NCBI GenBank assembly: GCA_029959085.1
Contig: JARWIR010000017.1
Span: 25,916,144 to 25,980,143 of the forward strand
Source: Nemophila menziesii
Lineage: Eukaryota > Streptophyta > Magnoliopsida > Boraginales > Hydrophyllaceae
Length of the DNA: 64,000 bases
Direction of reading: 5' to 3'
Shown: in pieces, positions 31,994 to 43,241 of the stretch
Layout: each line of letters starts with the position of its first letter
Position numbering within the stretch: the stretch's first letter is position 1
Notes under the pieces: generated by a model
Seen by the model: the letters and a program-made list of their open reading frames with translations, nothing else
Database searches by the model: none
Told to the model about the DNA's origin: nothing
Made by a program: the position numbers and the translations under genes

Positions 31994-33400
31994 TAAGATT
32001 TTTTTCTTTTCTTGTGTCTTCTTTATAGAGATTCTCTTTGATTCAATTACCTCTTAACTTTTATCTTCATCTGTTTCTTCAACCACCTTTTCAGGAGTAG
32101 GGGTTGGTGCATGACAAGCATCATCTTGAGGATTTATAGTATCGCTTGGAAGTTGCACTTTTTGCCTGATTTGTATGGAACTAGCGATTTGTGATAGTGT
32201 CTTTTCGAGTTCTTTAATAACCACCTCGTGTTCTTTAAATCTTTGCTGACTCTTCCTCATGTTGTCCTTTAGAGTACCTATGAATTTTTCTAGACTTTGG
32301 TCCAAGCTGTTACCTGATGGTCGCAGTGAAGGTTGATCATATGTAGCTTGTTGTGTTGAATATGAATTGTAATGTAGATCTCGATAATAATCTTCATACT
32401 TTGGAAATTGTTAATAGATTGGTTGTGGTTGAGCATAAGGTCGAGTTGGATAATAATTACCTTGATTTTCAACCCAATTCTAATTCTGTGGGGAATAATA
32501 ATTAGCGTGACTTTCTGAAGGATGATAATTACCATTCGAATAATGGTTTCTTTGAAGAGATACGAAGGAAATCGAAGTTGTATTATTAATGAAATTTTCC
32601 CACGAATGATTACTTTCTCCACAACCAGGACATGGAGGTATTGCGTGTATTTGATTCACCTGAGCTAGGAAACTGTTTTTTAAACGTGATTTTTCTTGTA
32701 ATTCTCGAGTTTTTGGCTTAATTTTCTGATCATTAATGCTTCTAAGGTATCTTATTCTTTTTCTAATTCTAACGGCAAACTTCTTTCAGTTTCAATAACT
32801 CTTTCCATGATGATACGAGCATTCTCTGGATCTAATAACACAAAACTTCCATCTCCTAAATTATTTACCTTTGCCTTGGACTTGTTGTTGAGTTCTCCAT
32901 AAAACATGGTCAATTGATATTTAGGCGAGGAGACGTGGAATGGATACCTCACTTTCTTTTCTTTAAAACATAACCATGCTTTGCAAACACTTCCCTTTCT
33001 TATTTCATAAATTTCTAACTCCAACATATCTTTTAAGTGTATACTAATCGGATAGAATCGATCTAGGAATTTTGCTTGGAGTTTATCCCAGTCTGGAATT
33101 GAATCAGGGTGTTGGTAGTCATACCAATCGCTTGACTCCTGGTTAAAAAGAACTGGAACATAACATAGTACATCTATTCATGCGTGACACCTTTGATGAT
33201 GTAAGCATCACAAATCTGCATGAATTTCTGAATATAAGGAACCAGATCCTGATGTGCAGCACCACAAAATCGGCCATAACTATCATTTTGTTCAATCATG
33301 GCTGGATCAGGCCTGAATTTTGCGGCCTGGAGTGCGGATTCCTCTTGTTTGCACTCTCAAATGAGATGGTAAGATCTAGATTTCTCGGACTTGCCATCTG
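31994..33400 (-). pseudogene. gag: gag of element G (decayed, N-terminus missing)
   Basis: On the - strand, WDKLQAKFLDRFYP (about 33080) is the end of the capsid domain, followed by an open 91 codons (33027-32752) with ENARIIMERVIE. The zinc knuckle reads CPGCGESNHSWENF (about 32630-32590), with the last Cys changed. A Q/Y/N-rich tail and a coiled-coil segment (32305-32054) follow. Stops and frameshifts prevent translation. Little of the capsid N-terminus is left before the PBS. Confidence 0.8.
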
Positions 33401-33487
33401 AATAACCTGAAATAAACAAAACTAAAAATAAAAAGCGCAAAATAGAACTAACAAAAATAAAAAACACTTAGATAAATTACGATGTAG

Positions 33488-33505
33488 TCCCCGGCAGCGA
33501 CGCCA
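33488..33505 (-). other. Primer binding site (tRNA-Asp), element G
   Basis: On the - strand TGGCGTCGCTGCCGGGGA, next to the 5' LTR end; two differences from the plant tRNA-Asp complement. Confidence 0.85.
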
Positions 33506-33511
33506 AAAATT

Positions 33512-34436
33512 TGGTGACGGTTAGGGTGTGATAAAATAATGGTAAATAAAGATGCAACTATCACCCTAATCAATCACGTTACTCAGATCAAGTATCATGG
33601 ATCGTCTCACAAGTTATAATGTTAAGTAGAATTTGTCCTCAGAGACTACGAAAGTTAGGAAAACTTAGGCAAATATAAAGTGCAAATAAAAGAAGTTAGA
33701 AGAATAATACACAGTAAAGGAAAGACTCTGAAATATTTGTTTAGTTTTTAAGACTCTAAACAATTAACTAAAAGATAGGAAAATAAATAGAAAAAAAGAA
33801 AGAAGTAGTATGAGAATTTAGCTTGAGATCTAGCAAGTAATCCCCACTAGCCTTGTGTTATAGTTATTTATGCAAGGGAATTATATGATATGCAATAGAC
33901 AGGATTCTATATTCCTCCTAACCCCTTTCCGGGTGGACTTAAGTGGCGACCTTACAATTACAAGTGGACTTGGGTAAGGGGACCCTACGCAATGATCGGT
34001 GGTTAATCTCAAACCCTAGTGACTATCTAGTTAGGAAAGCCCTTCCGGATCACTACCGCACACTAGACGTTTATGTGGTGTTTCAATAATTAGAAACTCC
34101 TTCTGGGTGACCATCTAACTACTATCAAGGTAATAATATCGTAGGCCTCCGCAAGAACTACATACAATACATCAAAGCACATAAAAACAGAAAAATCAAC
34201 ACTAATTCCAATTAAATGTGAAAAGACATCCTAAATTAAAATAGATATAAAAAAAGTCTAGGGTTCATACCCTTATGCTAATCTCAAGCTAAATAGAATT
34301 AGTTCATACTAGACAAAGAAATAAATAAATTAGAACATTGAAGGGTTGGAAAGGCATGAATGGTGTCCAACTCCTTCTAGTCTTCTCTTATCTTGATGTA
34401 AGGACTGACCAAGGATGATTTCTCTAAGGTAGAAAT

Positions 34437-34487
<51 letters not shown>

Positions 34488-35028
34488 CTCTTGGTCGAAT
34501 TATTGAGTAATCCCCAAGTTAAGGAGTCCTGATCTTACCAAAATTCGTATTCCTAACTTGTAGAAGAGGATAAACCTTAGCAGATATTGATTTGGTCATA
34601 TCTTTTTCGTTACTTATCAAAATTTAATGTTCTTTATATGGAAATGACCATGTCTGAAAGATCTATTTGCTCATATAAAAATATCCTCCTAATTTCAGAT
34701 CGATTTTCTGCAACAATTTAATTAGTGGACGTATGTGCTATTTTGGCAGCTTCTTTACTTTCCAAATATATCCAAACATATCCTTTTTTATTACTAAGTT
34801 TTCCTTTACTTTTCCACTTCAGATCAGTTCACATAGGTGTTATAGCTTCCATATACCTAAGTGATACATAAATTATGCGTAAAAGCGCACAAAATAGCAA
34901 AACACCTGAAACTAGACAAGAAAGTGTAAAGTATGAATAAATTGAGAAAAATCCCAAAATTAATAACTAAATAACTATAAAATTATGTCTCAAGTATAGA
35001 TTAATATATCAAAAATAGAGAGACATCA
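33512..35028 (-). repeat. 5' LTR of element G
   Basis: 1,517 bp, TGGTGACGG to GAGAGACATCA as written on the + strand. A (TA)n run at 34439-34485 expands its TATA region. Confidence 0.92.
34439..34485. repeat. (TA)n microsatellite at LTR TATA position
   Basis: About 23 TA units; the partner LTR has only a short run at 27429-27447. Confidence 0.95.
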
Positions 35029-35033
35029 AGAAT

Positions 35034-36330
35034 CCTAAGGTCTTTAAGGCTGTAATGTAGGATTAGGGTAGGTGTAATACGTATATTTGGATAATTTAGA
35101 GTGATCTTTTGGCTCTCTCCTCACTAGCCATCAACAAGTCTCCATAGACCTTGAGTTAATCTCAAAAAATTTCTCACTTAACCCAATTGTTGCACTTATT
35201 CGCATCCCCAATAATCTCAAATAAAACCATTTAGTGATCACCTGAAGAACTCCCACTTAGCTGGTCCAAGATGTATATATTTTTCTTTTGTAAGTCGCAG
35301 TGACTCTTTTTGATGTGAGAAGCCATACCACTATGTTTCTTTTTCTTTCTCATATATATATATTTCTTTTGAAATATATTTCCTTTTACCCCGTCAAAGG
35401 GTTACAATATATGTAACAAGTGATCACAAAGCACTATTAAAAAGCACAACCTCACCAAAAGATAATTCCCATAAAACCATCATCGCAAAATCAAGCTCTA
35501 AACGAGTGCTAAAGCATAGCGATTCGAGTGCGGGTCATATGGTAAAGTCATAGAAATCTAAGGGATACGGCTTGTAATGTGGCTAAACAAAAAGGCTTAG
35601 AAAAGCAAAGAGGGGGCTGAGACGGATAATATAACAATACACATGGACAACAAGTTAAAAGGCAGAAGGGGCTAACAAATAACCACCTTAATCATGTCCT
35701 ATCCTATACAACTTAGTTACTTTATTACTTCTAATACTTTCATTAAATGGGTTATCAGCTAGTTTAGATCTCACGTTCTACACCACTCATGCTAGCTAAG
35801 ATCGAACTCACTTATACGCATTTCTCACTAATCTCCTCTTTGCTTTCAATTTAAACTTCATTTAAATTTTCCAAGCATACACAAGACAGTTTTATAAACC
35901 TACTATCTACTATCATTAATTCTTTAAGATCCCGCTTAAAAGATACATTCATTAGATTCTAAATCAACATTCACACTTATTGAAAGAAATTAAAACACAT
36001 AAAAGTAAGTATGGAAACAACAGATTTCAACCCTTAACTCAAAGTTTAGTCTTGATATCCACGATTGGAAACATACTTAATAAAATTTATGGAAAACACA
36101 TAATCTACAAATAGTGAAAGGGGTATAGAAGAGAGACACATTCTCTCGAGTCTACTGCCTCACGTGATCACCATCCAAGATGGGTTGCAGCGGATCCTTC
36201 GCAATGTCACATCTTATTTACTCCAGGTTTGTCATGATGTGCACTTGATTAGCTTGGATTTGAGCCATATCATTGGAAAGGATAATTTGAGTTGTTTCAA
36301 TTTGATTAAGTTGCTCACTCACCTTCTCTT
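35034..36330 (-). other. Conserved 3' non-coding region of element E
   Basis: Aligns with the 3' regions of G and H (the GATTCGAGTGCGGGTCATATGG block at about 35520). No gene. The hairpin is degraded to GTCTTGATATCCACGATTG at about 36050. Confidence 0.65.
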
Positions 36331-36349
36331 GCCAAAAAGACTCTTTCAA

Positions 36350-37300
36350 CTATACTTCTCTCAAAATATTCTTGATCCAAGCATTATTAGAAATGGAACT
36401 CGACTGGCTAACAAGCTTCTCTTTCTCCCCAAGTTTCACATCTACCTTCATCAATAGGCTAGTGATCATTGATGGGTACTTCAAATTAAAGAAACACTTC
36501 GTTTTGACTATATATCGCATGATTTCATCAAAAATTACTTGAGCTATATCTACTTCTTCCTCTCTCATTACACACTCAAACAAGATGGCAAATTTATGAA
36601 GTACATACGCGGTTTGAGTGTTCCTAAGGGTTGAGGGTGCACGGAAATGGTACCAAAATTTTTCATTAGGTTGAAGAAACTTGCAAGGCCCATATGTCTT
36701 CAACCGTTTATCTTTTTCACCATGAACTGATACCAACTCCTTACCAAACACGTGCTCATGTTATTGGTTCCAATCGAAGGTCTCGATCTTCTTCACCGCT
36801 TCTTGAAACCTGCATGGCTCAACTAATTTCCTCACATTGAAGTGGTTTTGAATCTCTTCAACCGTGAAAAGAACTAACTTACCCCGAATGGGATCTTTTC
36901 ATTTTATGTCTCGGCTAAGGGGGCCAAGAAATAACTTTCTTACCAACTTAATTCAAACTTGAACGCTCTATCATGATTGTTATTAAACACAACCCTTCAC
37001 CTTTCTCAAGAAATATCTTATATTTACCTTTTTCCACTTCTTCGTCAATTTTTCGCTCGTGTGTGAGAGTCAAAGTAGGAATAAGTTGAATTGCAATAGC
37101 TTATAGGGCCATAGAATTACTTCTTTTGTTGGGTAAAGGCATCTTGACTTGAAGAGGTAGTGGAGTCTTCTCTTTTGACATCTCGATAGCTTGTTATTGA
37201 ATATTAGGCTCAACAACAACCGGTTTCTCTCTAGCAAAGTGACTCAACACACCCTTTTGATTCTTTGCTTTACTCACATAAACCTCAAGTTTCTTCCTCT
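36350..37300 (-). pseudogene. ORF3 of element E with Transposase_32-like domain
   Basis: The best open part is 36751-36350 on the - strand (133 residues): KFWYHFRAPSTLRNT, REEEVDIAQVIFDEIMRYI and LKYPSMITSLLMKVDVKLGE. This matches the pattern of the putative plant transposon protein family (Transposase_32), often found in the extra ORF of Athila-like elements: W.F...L.PT, VD.G..I...I, PS.IT.LC...GV. Upstream Lys-rich codons (37300-37100; ENKRKKLEVYVSKAKNQK) may be its N-terminus. Stops lie between the two parts. In element H a shorter relic of the same domain sits in the same slot (YPIMIT). Confidence 0.55.
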
Positions 37301-38436
37301 TATTCTCGTCCAGATTTATGCTTTCACTCTTCTTTATCTCTCTCACATGAGAAAGTATCGCTTTTATTTGTTTGTTAAACGACTCAACGGCATTGAAACT
37401 GATCTCCGCGTATCGCTTGTCACAAAAGTGGTAGTTATTAAACTTGTCTTTTGATAAAATCTTGAGAAAATTAGACGCCTTTTGACCACTTGACGTGAGA
37501 AATAACTCAAGTAAATTGTCAAGCGTGTCCACTGTAGTAGTAAAACGTATCATGTCGAGAAAATACAACATTATCTCTCTTTATGTCTTTGACATCTTGA
37601 ATATTGTCTTTAAATTTTCTTTTAAATGTCACTGGAAAAAAGCATGGTGAGTCCTTGGGAAGGCTGCATCAAGGGTGTTAGAAATACCACCGGGATGACC
37701 TGAGACAAATGTAACGTCTCGAGATGAAAAGTGAGGAGCTGCAAACCAAAGAATTATGTCTAGTTGTTGATTTATTCAACCTTAATGATGGAAAATGACA
37801 CAAGTAAAATTCATGTACAAAAAATGGTGGGCAATTGGTAAATAAACAGAGGACTATGTACACAAATCAGTGGGTTGTGATATGAAAAAATAATGGGGCA
37901 TTCATGCAAATTAGTGAGGTTTTGACTATATTTAGTGGGTTGTATTCTCAAAATGTTGGGTTATGAAATATGTAATGACCAATTAAACAGTAGGGACCAA
38001 GGAAAACATGGGGTATTTAGTTACCTTGGTTGGTATTTTTAGCGGTAGCAATGAGTAGATGTCCCTTATACTTATTTAAGAATGTTGCGTCTAGGAACAA
38101 CAGAGGGTGACACGACTTAAAACATGCAAGGAAAGCACCAAATGTAAAATGACAATGTGTAAAATGTCAAGTAACGGGTTCACACTCTACAGAAAAACAC
38201 AGCGCCCTCGGGATCGACCACACTCAAGTTGATAACATAAGACTGCATATGATTGTATGAAACTGCAGCATCATTAAAAACATCATCACGAGCGTTTCTT
38301 ACGTAACTTGTGCAACCTTGTAACTAATATCGTATGCATATTCGTATTTTAGCAAGCTCATTACATGACCTGGCCTTGTATCCGCTTTTGAACAGACCTA
38401 GTCAACATAATGCCTTTTATGACATCACCAGATAGG
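37300..38436 (-). pseudogene. MULE transposase, catalytic part (interrupted)
   Basis: Read on the - strand: SYNHMQSYVINLSVVDPEGAVFF (about 38250), then LLFLDATFLNKYKGHLLIATAK (about 38040-38090), the first catalytic-Asp block of Mutator-like transposases. A probable intron (38024-37700) follows, then FPRTHHAFFQ and HLKENLKTIFK (about 37660-37600), and FCDKRYAEISFNAVESFNKQI (about 37430-37370), the family's RY....SN..ESFN block. Several frameshifts upstream make it non-functional. The N-terminal part lies beyond element H, at 46143-46540. The C-terminus is lost at the junction with E. Confidence 0.8.
37700..38024 (-). other. Probable intron in MULE transposase
   Basis: On the - strand the MULE frame stops matching at AACCAAG|GTAACT and resumes at GTCTCAG|GTCATCC: GT-AG borders, 325 bp, AT-rich interior with no coding match. 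Confidence 0.5.
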
Positions 38437-38441
38437 CCTTC
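38437..38441. repeat. Target-site duplication of element H (CCTTC)
   Basis: CCTTC at 38437-38441 and 46138-46142, immediately outside the H LTRs; MULE transposase sequence lies on both sides. Confidence 0.92.
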
Positions 38442-40014
38442 TGGTGTGGCCTAAGGTGTGATAAAATAATGATATAAATAAGTGCAAATACACACCCTAA
38501 ACTAACACTGTACTGCAAGTATTACAGGACATATGCAAGTTTTAATGATAAGAAGATTCGTTCCTCAGGGACTGACGAAAGTTAGAGAGAACTTATGCAA
38601 TTTATCAAGTGCAAATATTAAAGATAGAAAAGATAATACGCAAAGAAAGAAAAGGAAAATAGATTTTTATTGGGTTTTTATATAATAAACTAAACTACTA
38701 AACTAAAGACAATAAAATAAATAAGATAAAAGAAAAGAAGATAGTATGAAAGTTATAGCTTAGGTTTTACTAGTATGCACTAATCCTTCTAATTCTATCT
38801 ATTAGATCTAGTTCATAAGGGAGAATATTAGCTCTTGGTATACTTAGTCAGGATTCTAAATTCTCATACCTTAGACCTTGAGAGCGACTAAGGGGGCAAT
38901 GGCACAACCAAGAAGTGGTTTCAAATAGGGTTATCAAACGCCACTAAGGCCCTAAGCAAATATTGCAATCTTGGTGATATGGTGATTAAAACAAACCCTA
39001 ATGACTATCTAGTTAGAAGCATGTTTTGTCAGAACTACTATCGACACTAGACGTTATGTGGTGGTTCAATAGTTAAACACCCTGTCAAGGAGACCATCTA
39101 ACTACTATTAAGGTACTCCTATACGCATGCATTCGCAAGGAAAACAATCATTAAATCAAAACACATAATCAAATATAAAGGTAAGTAGCTAATATCAGAT
39201 TAAAACATATAATTCCCAAAGAACTTAGATAGAAGAATTAGAATTCATAGTTTATACATTATGCAAAACCTAAGCTAATAGAATTAGTTCATAAAAAGAA
39301 AAGAAGAGAAAAGAATTACAAAATAAGAGGTTGAAGGAGACATATTTGATGCACAGCTCCTTCCAGACTTCTTCTCTTGTGTTGTAGCTTCCTCTTGGCC
39401 TTAGGGTCTGGCCAAGGATGATTTCAGAGTGTTAAGAGGCTGTATTTATAGTGTATAGGTTGACCTAATTCGTTTCTTTAGAGATAACTTAAGTAATGGA
39501 CTCTTATCCCAACTCAAATTCGTAAGGAAAAAAAGATAAACACTGCTGGACCGTTTTGAGCGTATCTTCTTCGTTATTGGTCGGATTGAGCTCCATAAGA
39601 TACCAAAAGAATCAAAACAGAATTATCTTGACCCTTTAGAAGGAAATCATCAGATTCGGCCTATTTCTTAGGTAAAAACGCATATCTTTGGACGTGTATG
39701 CAAAATCCCAGATTTAGGCAGCTTTTCCTTTTCCATCTTTTTAGCATTTGTTTCCTTATCTCCAATTTCCATGCAAATATCTTTCCATATCTTGTAGTTG
39801 ACTTGGACTCTAATTAATCTCCATAATTATCTTTAAAGCTTCACACTAAAGAAACAATTAAACCCAATATGCTCTAAAAATATCATGTTTACTAAATCAA
39901 GACCCAAAATAGGAAAGTGCACTAAACTAAGCTAAAATCAACCTATAAACTAATAAATAAGCCTAAAATGATGTCTCTAGAGTATATTATATTATCACAA
40001 ATGAGTAGACATCA
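38442..40014 (-). repeat. 3' LTR of element H
   Basis: TGGTGTGGCC to GTAGACATCA as written on the + strand; TATAAATA on the - strand at 39443-39450 (45566-45573 in the other LTR). Confidence 0.95.
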
Positions 40015-41445
40015 AGACCCCCAACTCAAAGTTGTATCGTCCCGATACAATAAAAGTAAAGAATAGTAGGGAAGTCAAGAAGAAGAAGTAGGAGGAGAAT
40101 AAGAACATAATATAATGAATGATCCTAGAGCATAAATATCTAAAAAAATCTCATGTAGTAATGCTCAAGAAATAATGCACAAATATGCTTTAATATACAT
40201 GTAATCAACAATCCATAAATTCAAGTTAAGATTAATTTCGCAATGCCAGAAGGGGAGGATGATAACTTAGTTCAGGTTAATGGCTATAGGTTGTTCATAG
40301 GTCCCAAATACAGCATCCAATGGTCCACTTACCTACTACCTAATAGCTCAATTGTTTCTCCATCTAGCAGTTAGAAATCCTAAGGTCTTGGTTGTAACTT
40401 GGCTTAAGGACAGGTGTGGTATATTTGGATAATGAAAAGTGAGCTTTTGGCTCTCTCCTCACTAGCCATCAACGAATCGCCCTAGAGCTTGAGTTTTCAC
40501 TCGAAGATGTTCTCACTCAACCCAATTTATTGATACTTTTAATGTGCATCCCCAATAAATCCCAATAAAACCTTTTAGTGATGATTTACAAAATTCCACT
40601 TTGCCGGTCCGAATATATATTCTTTTCATATCAATTTTTTCTTTTTTGTATAGTTATGACTCTCTTTTTGATGTTCGAGATATCACACTACTTTTTTCAT
40701 ATATATATTCTTTTTATGCCCTTGTTGGCAAATTTAGCTCGTAGCTTCTTTTCCACTCACTATTACCCCGGCAAAGGGTTACAATAATAACAATTTCATC
40801 ATCAATAAATTCACAAAGATAATTCCCAAATTCCCAAAGTTCCTTAATGATGAAACCCACCACCCCAAACTCAAGCTCTAAAACGAGTTTGTCTCAGGTT
40901 TTTCGATTCGAGTGCGGGTCATATAGCTAAGTCCTAAAACTAGGGTAAGGATTATAATGTGTTTCAATAAAGGCTTTCGAAAGGCTCAGAGGGGCTAAGC
41001 CGGATAAATAACAATAATCAAATAAAAGGGTGAGAAAGTATAAAGGCTTCAAGTGTTTTAATCATGAAAGAACTGCCTTATTCATTTTTCTAACCACCGG
41101 ATTTTGTTACTTTTTCACTACTAGTTCATAGACAAGTGGGTTTTCAACTAATTTTAAACCTCACGTTCTACACACCAAATAACTCTCCCTAAGTTTCAAC
41201 GTGAATTCTTAGCATTGCTCATTAACTTTTCTATCTTTTATTTCCTGTTTTCATACATGCATCTAAACATACTTATGACATCTTTCAAAAACATACTACC
41301 TACTATCATTGACCTAGTAAAATCATGCTCAAATAGGTACATTCAACATATTCTATGCCTAATTCAACCCAAAAAAAATTTAAATTTTATGAAAAAAACA
41401 AAAAGGAAGATGAGGACAACGAATCCCCACCCCCAACTCAAAAGT
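40015..41445 (-). other. Polypurine tract and conserved 3' non-coding region of element H
   Basis: On the - strand, CTTTGAGTTGGGGGTCT precedes the LTR. The long-range stem CTTTGCCGG 40599-40607 with CCGGCAAAG 40768-40776 is intact. The GAGTTTGGGGTGGTGG copy is at about 40859-40874. No gene. Confidence 0.75.
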
Positions 41446-41465
41446 GAGTCGTGTCCCCACGACTC
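41446..41465 (-). other. Conserved 8-bp hairpin, element H
   Basis: Reverse complement of the hairpin at 9387-9406; the GAGTTGGGGGTGGGG motif is beside it at 41426-41440. Confidence 0.8.
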
Positions 41466-41469
41466 GAAA

Positions 41470-42120
41470 AAGACTCAAGAAAATAAAATTTAAAATTAGC
41501 ATACATATTGCACATAAAGAAATGGTAGGGAAGAAAGAAAACATACTCTTCGAGGCTATCACCTCGCCTTGACGATACTCGGATAAATTCTAGTGTATCT
41601 TCTTCACCCAACTTCTTATTCGCTTTTCGTTCAGGACACGTGATCATAATAGGATATTGCATTATATAACGTTATGGGAGAGATCGAAAATTCGTATCAC
41701 CTCCTCATAGATCAACTGTGCCACATCTTCTTCTTCTCCTCACAAAATACAATTCACAAACCACCCAAGCATCACAAATCTCCATGAATCTTCATGTATT
41801 CTCCTTATCAATTCCTACTTAAAATACTTTCTCATAAGAAAAAGGTAGTTCCTTTAATTGTTATTTCGGAGAAGCTATCATGGCCATTGAAGCTTTCTCT
41901 TTTTCTTTGGGTGTAGAGTCTTTGATTTGTAGAGGTTGTGTTGTCTTCTTCACTAAAGTTAGAATCTTTTTGCTCATTGAATCAACACAGCATGCTAACC
42001 TCTCTTCTCTTGAATTGTTTTACCCTTTGAATTGGAACTAGGACTTTTCTCACTTGATTTCTTCTCAATTAAATCCAAAACCTTGATTTCTTCATCTCCC
42101 ATACAGTAGATAATGTTCAT
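41470..42120 (-). pseudogene. ORF3 relic of element H
   Basis: An ATG at 42120 (- strand) starts MNIIYCMGDEEIKVLDLIEKK and a Lys/Ser-rich stretch. After stops and frameshifts a Transposase_32-like relic follows: EEEDVAQLIYEEVIRI (about 41720) and QYPIMIT (about 41655). The pieces match ORF3 of E in order (TPLPLQ/TQPLQ, VAQ.I..E, YP.MIT). It cannot be translated as one protein. Confidence 0.5.
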
Positions 42121-42541
42121 GTTCTCTTAATCATCTCAATTGACCCCCAACTCAAAGCTTTAACCACTCTTGAAATTTGGAACTCTTGATTATTGGTTGT
42201 ACAAGCTTAATTTGGGTTAGGAAAGGTGATTTGATGATGATTCTCTATGTGGGTAAGATGGATTCTTCATGGATTGGCTTGGATTTAAGAAATTGTAGGA
42301 TGAATTTTTGAAATTTAATCTTTTGATTCTTGGATTCAAGGTGTTTTGGGATGATATAGGCGGTTGAATCCTTGTAATGAGGTGGAGAATGAATTGGATG
42401 TGTTTTCATGGTGATTGGGTAGTGTTTTGATGATTGGTGAAGGTTTTTATGAGCTCTAATGGAGTTAGGAGAGGCTTGGAGAAGACAAAGAGGCTTGAGG
42501 TTTATAAAATTCGGAATTAAAAGCTTAATACCTCCTTTATA
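42121..42541 (-). promoter_or_regulatory. Internal TATA box and leader upstream of ORF3, element H
   Basis: TATAAAGG on the - strand (42534-42541) lies about 40 bp past the palindrome array, followed by a leader with few G, ending in TTTGAGTTGGGGGTCAATTG (about 42137-42156) before the ORF3 ATG. Confidence 0.5.
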
Positions 42542-42578
42542 CACTTGAAACCCTTTCTTTTCTCTCTCTGGCGGCTCG

Positions 42579-42923
42579 TGCGGACCATGGCTCGGACCAT
42601 GGGGTGTACCGCGGGGTACACCGTAGCATCTGATGGTCGGAATTTTTACCCACTGGATAATACCCGTGGCACAACCCCGTGGCACGTGTTTTTGCTCTGC
42701 GGACCATGGCGCGGTGTACCGCGGGGGTAGTCCGTGGCTCCTACGTCAAAATACACGTGGCACCCACCCCGTGGCACGTGTTTTTGAGGCGCGGACCATG
42801 GTGCGGTATAGGGGGGTAGTCCGCGGTCACTTTTTCTTAGGTTCTGAATCAAACCCGTGGCTCCACCCGTGGTACGGGTTTTTGACCTGCGGTGCACCGC
42901 GGCTGAAGTCCGGTGTACCGCAC
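42579..42923. repeat. GC-rich tandem array with 7-2-7 palindromes, element H
   Basis: Units begin GCGGACCATGG (or GCGGTGC) at about 42580, 42699, 42791 and 42889, so periods are about 119, 92 and 98 bp. Each carries GCGGTGTACCGC-type palindromes (42709-42724, 42887-42902, 42908-42923) and a CCCGTGGCACGTGTTTTTG block. Same geometry as B and same core as G. The GC content contrasts sharply with the neighbours. Confidence 0.9.
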
Positions 42924-43241
42924 TCGGCAAAAACCTCCCCAACAGCTAGATCTCGAAAAGTTATGCAGTTTAGGCTCAAAGATCACCTGATTTCGACATC
43001 CGAGCGCAAAGATATGACTTGCCGAAGTTTCCATTCCGAAAAATTTTGCTCGCTTCCCTAACTCGATTTCTCCAATACCTAATCATCAAAAACACTAATA
43101 CCTTTCTCAAATATGCAATATCAACTAAAATTAACTAAGCTAAACATAAATAAAAAAAACTAAAAACGTAAAAACATAAAAGAAATTATGGGTTGTCTCC
43201 CGTTTAGCACTTTTGTTTAACGTCTTTCAAAGTTAGACGTG

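Larger units (their letters stand above)
26476..35028 (-). mobile_element. Element G: non-autonomous Athila-like LTR retrotransposon nested in E
   Basis: 8,553 bp read on the - strand: 5' LTR 33512-35028, PBS, decayed gag, protease-tail ORF, palindrome array, internal TATA box, ORF3, hairpin, stem, polypurine tract and 3' LTR 26476-28004, with TSD AGAAT. The LTRs differ clearly (near 90% identity by eye), so it is older than B and H. No RT, RNase H or integrase core is present, with the same protease-to-tail junction as A. Confidence 0.93.
25009..37300 (-). mobile_element. Element E: truncated Athila-like LTR element (host of nested G)
   Basis: On the - strand, only the 3' part is present: ORF3 (about 37300-36330), the conserved 3' non-coding region (36300-35034 and 26470-26115, split by G), and part of the 3' LTR (26114 to about 25009). 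The left end abuts LINE2 and the right end abuts MULE transposase sequence; both borders are approximate. Its hairpin and stem motifs are recognisable but decayed (for example CTTAGCTGG at 35257), so it is older than G. Confidence 0.75.

Noticed and set aside
42545..43061. Overlapping open frames on both strands rich in PRG, RGV and TAG motifs
   Set aside because: They follow the GC-rich tandem repeat of element H; no conserved domain.
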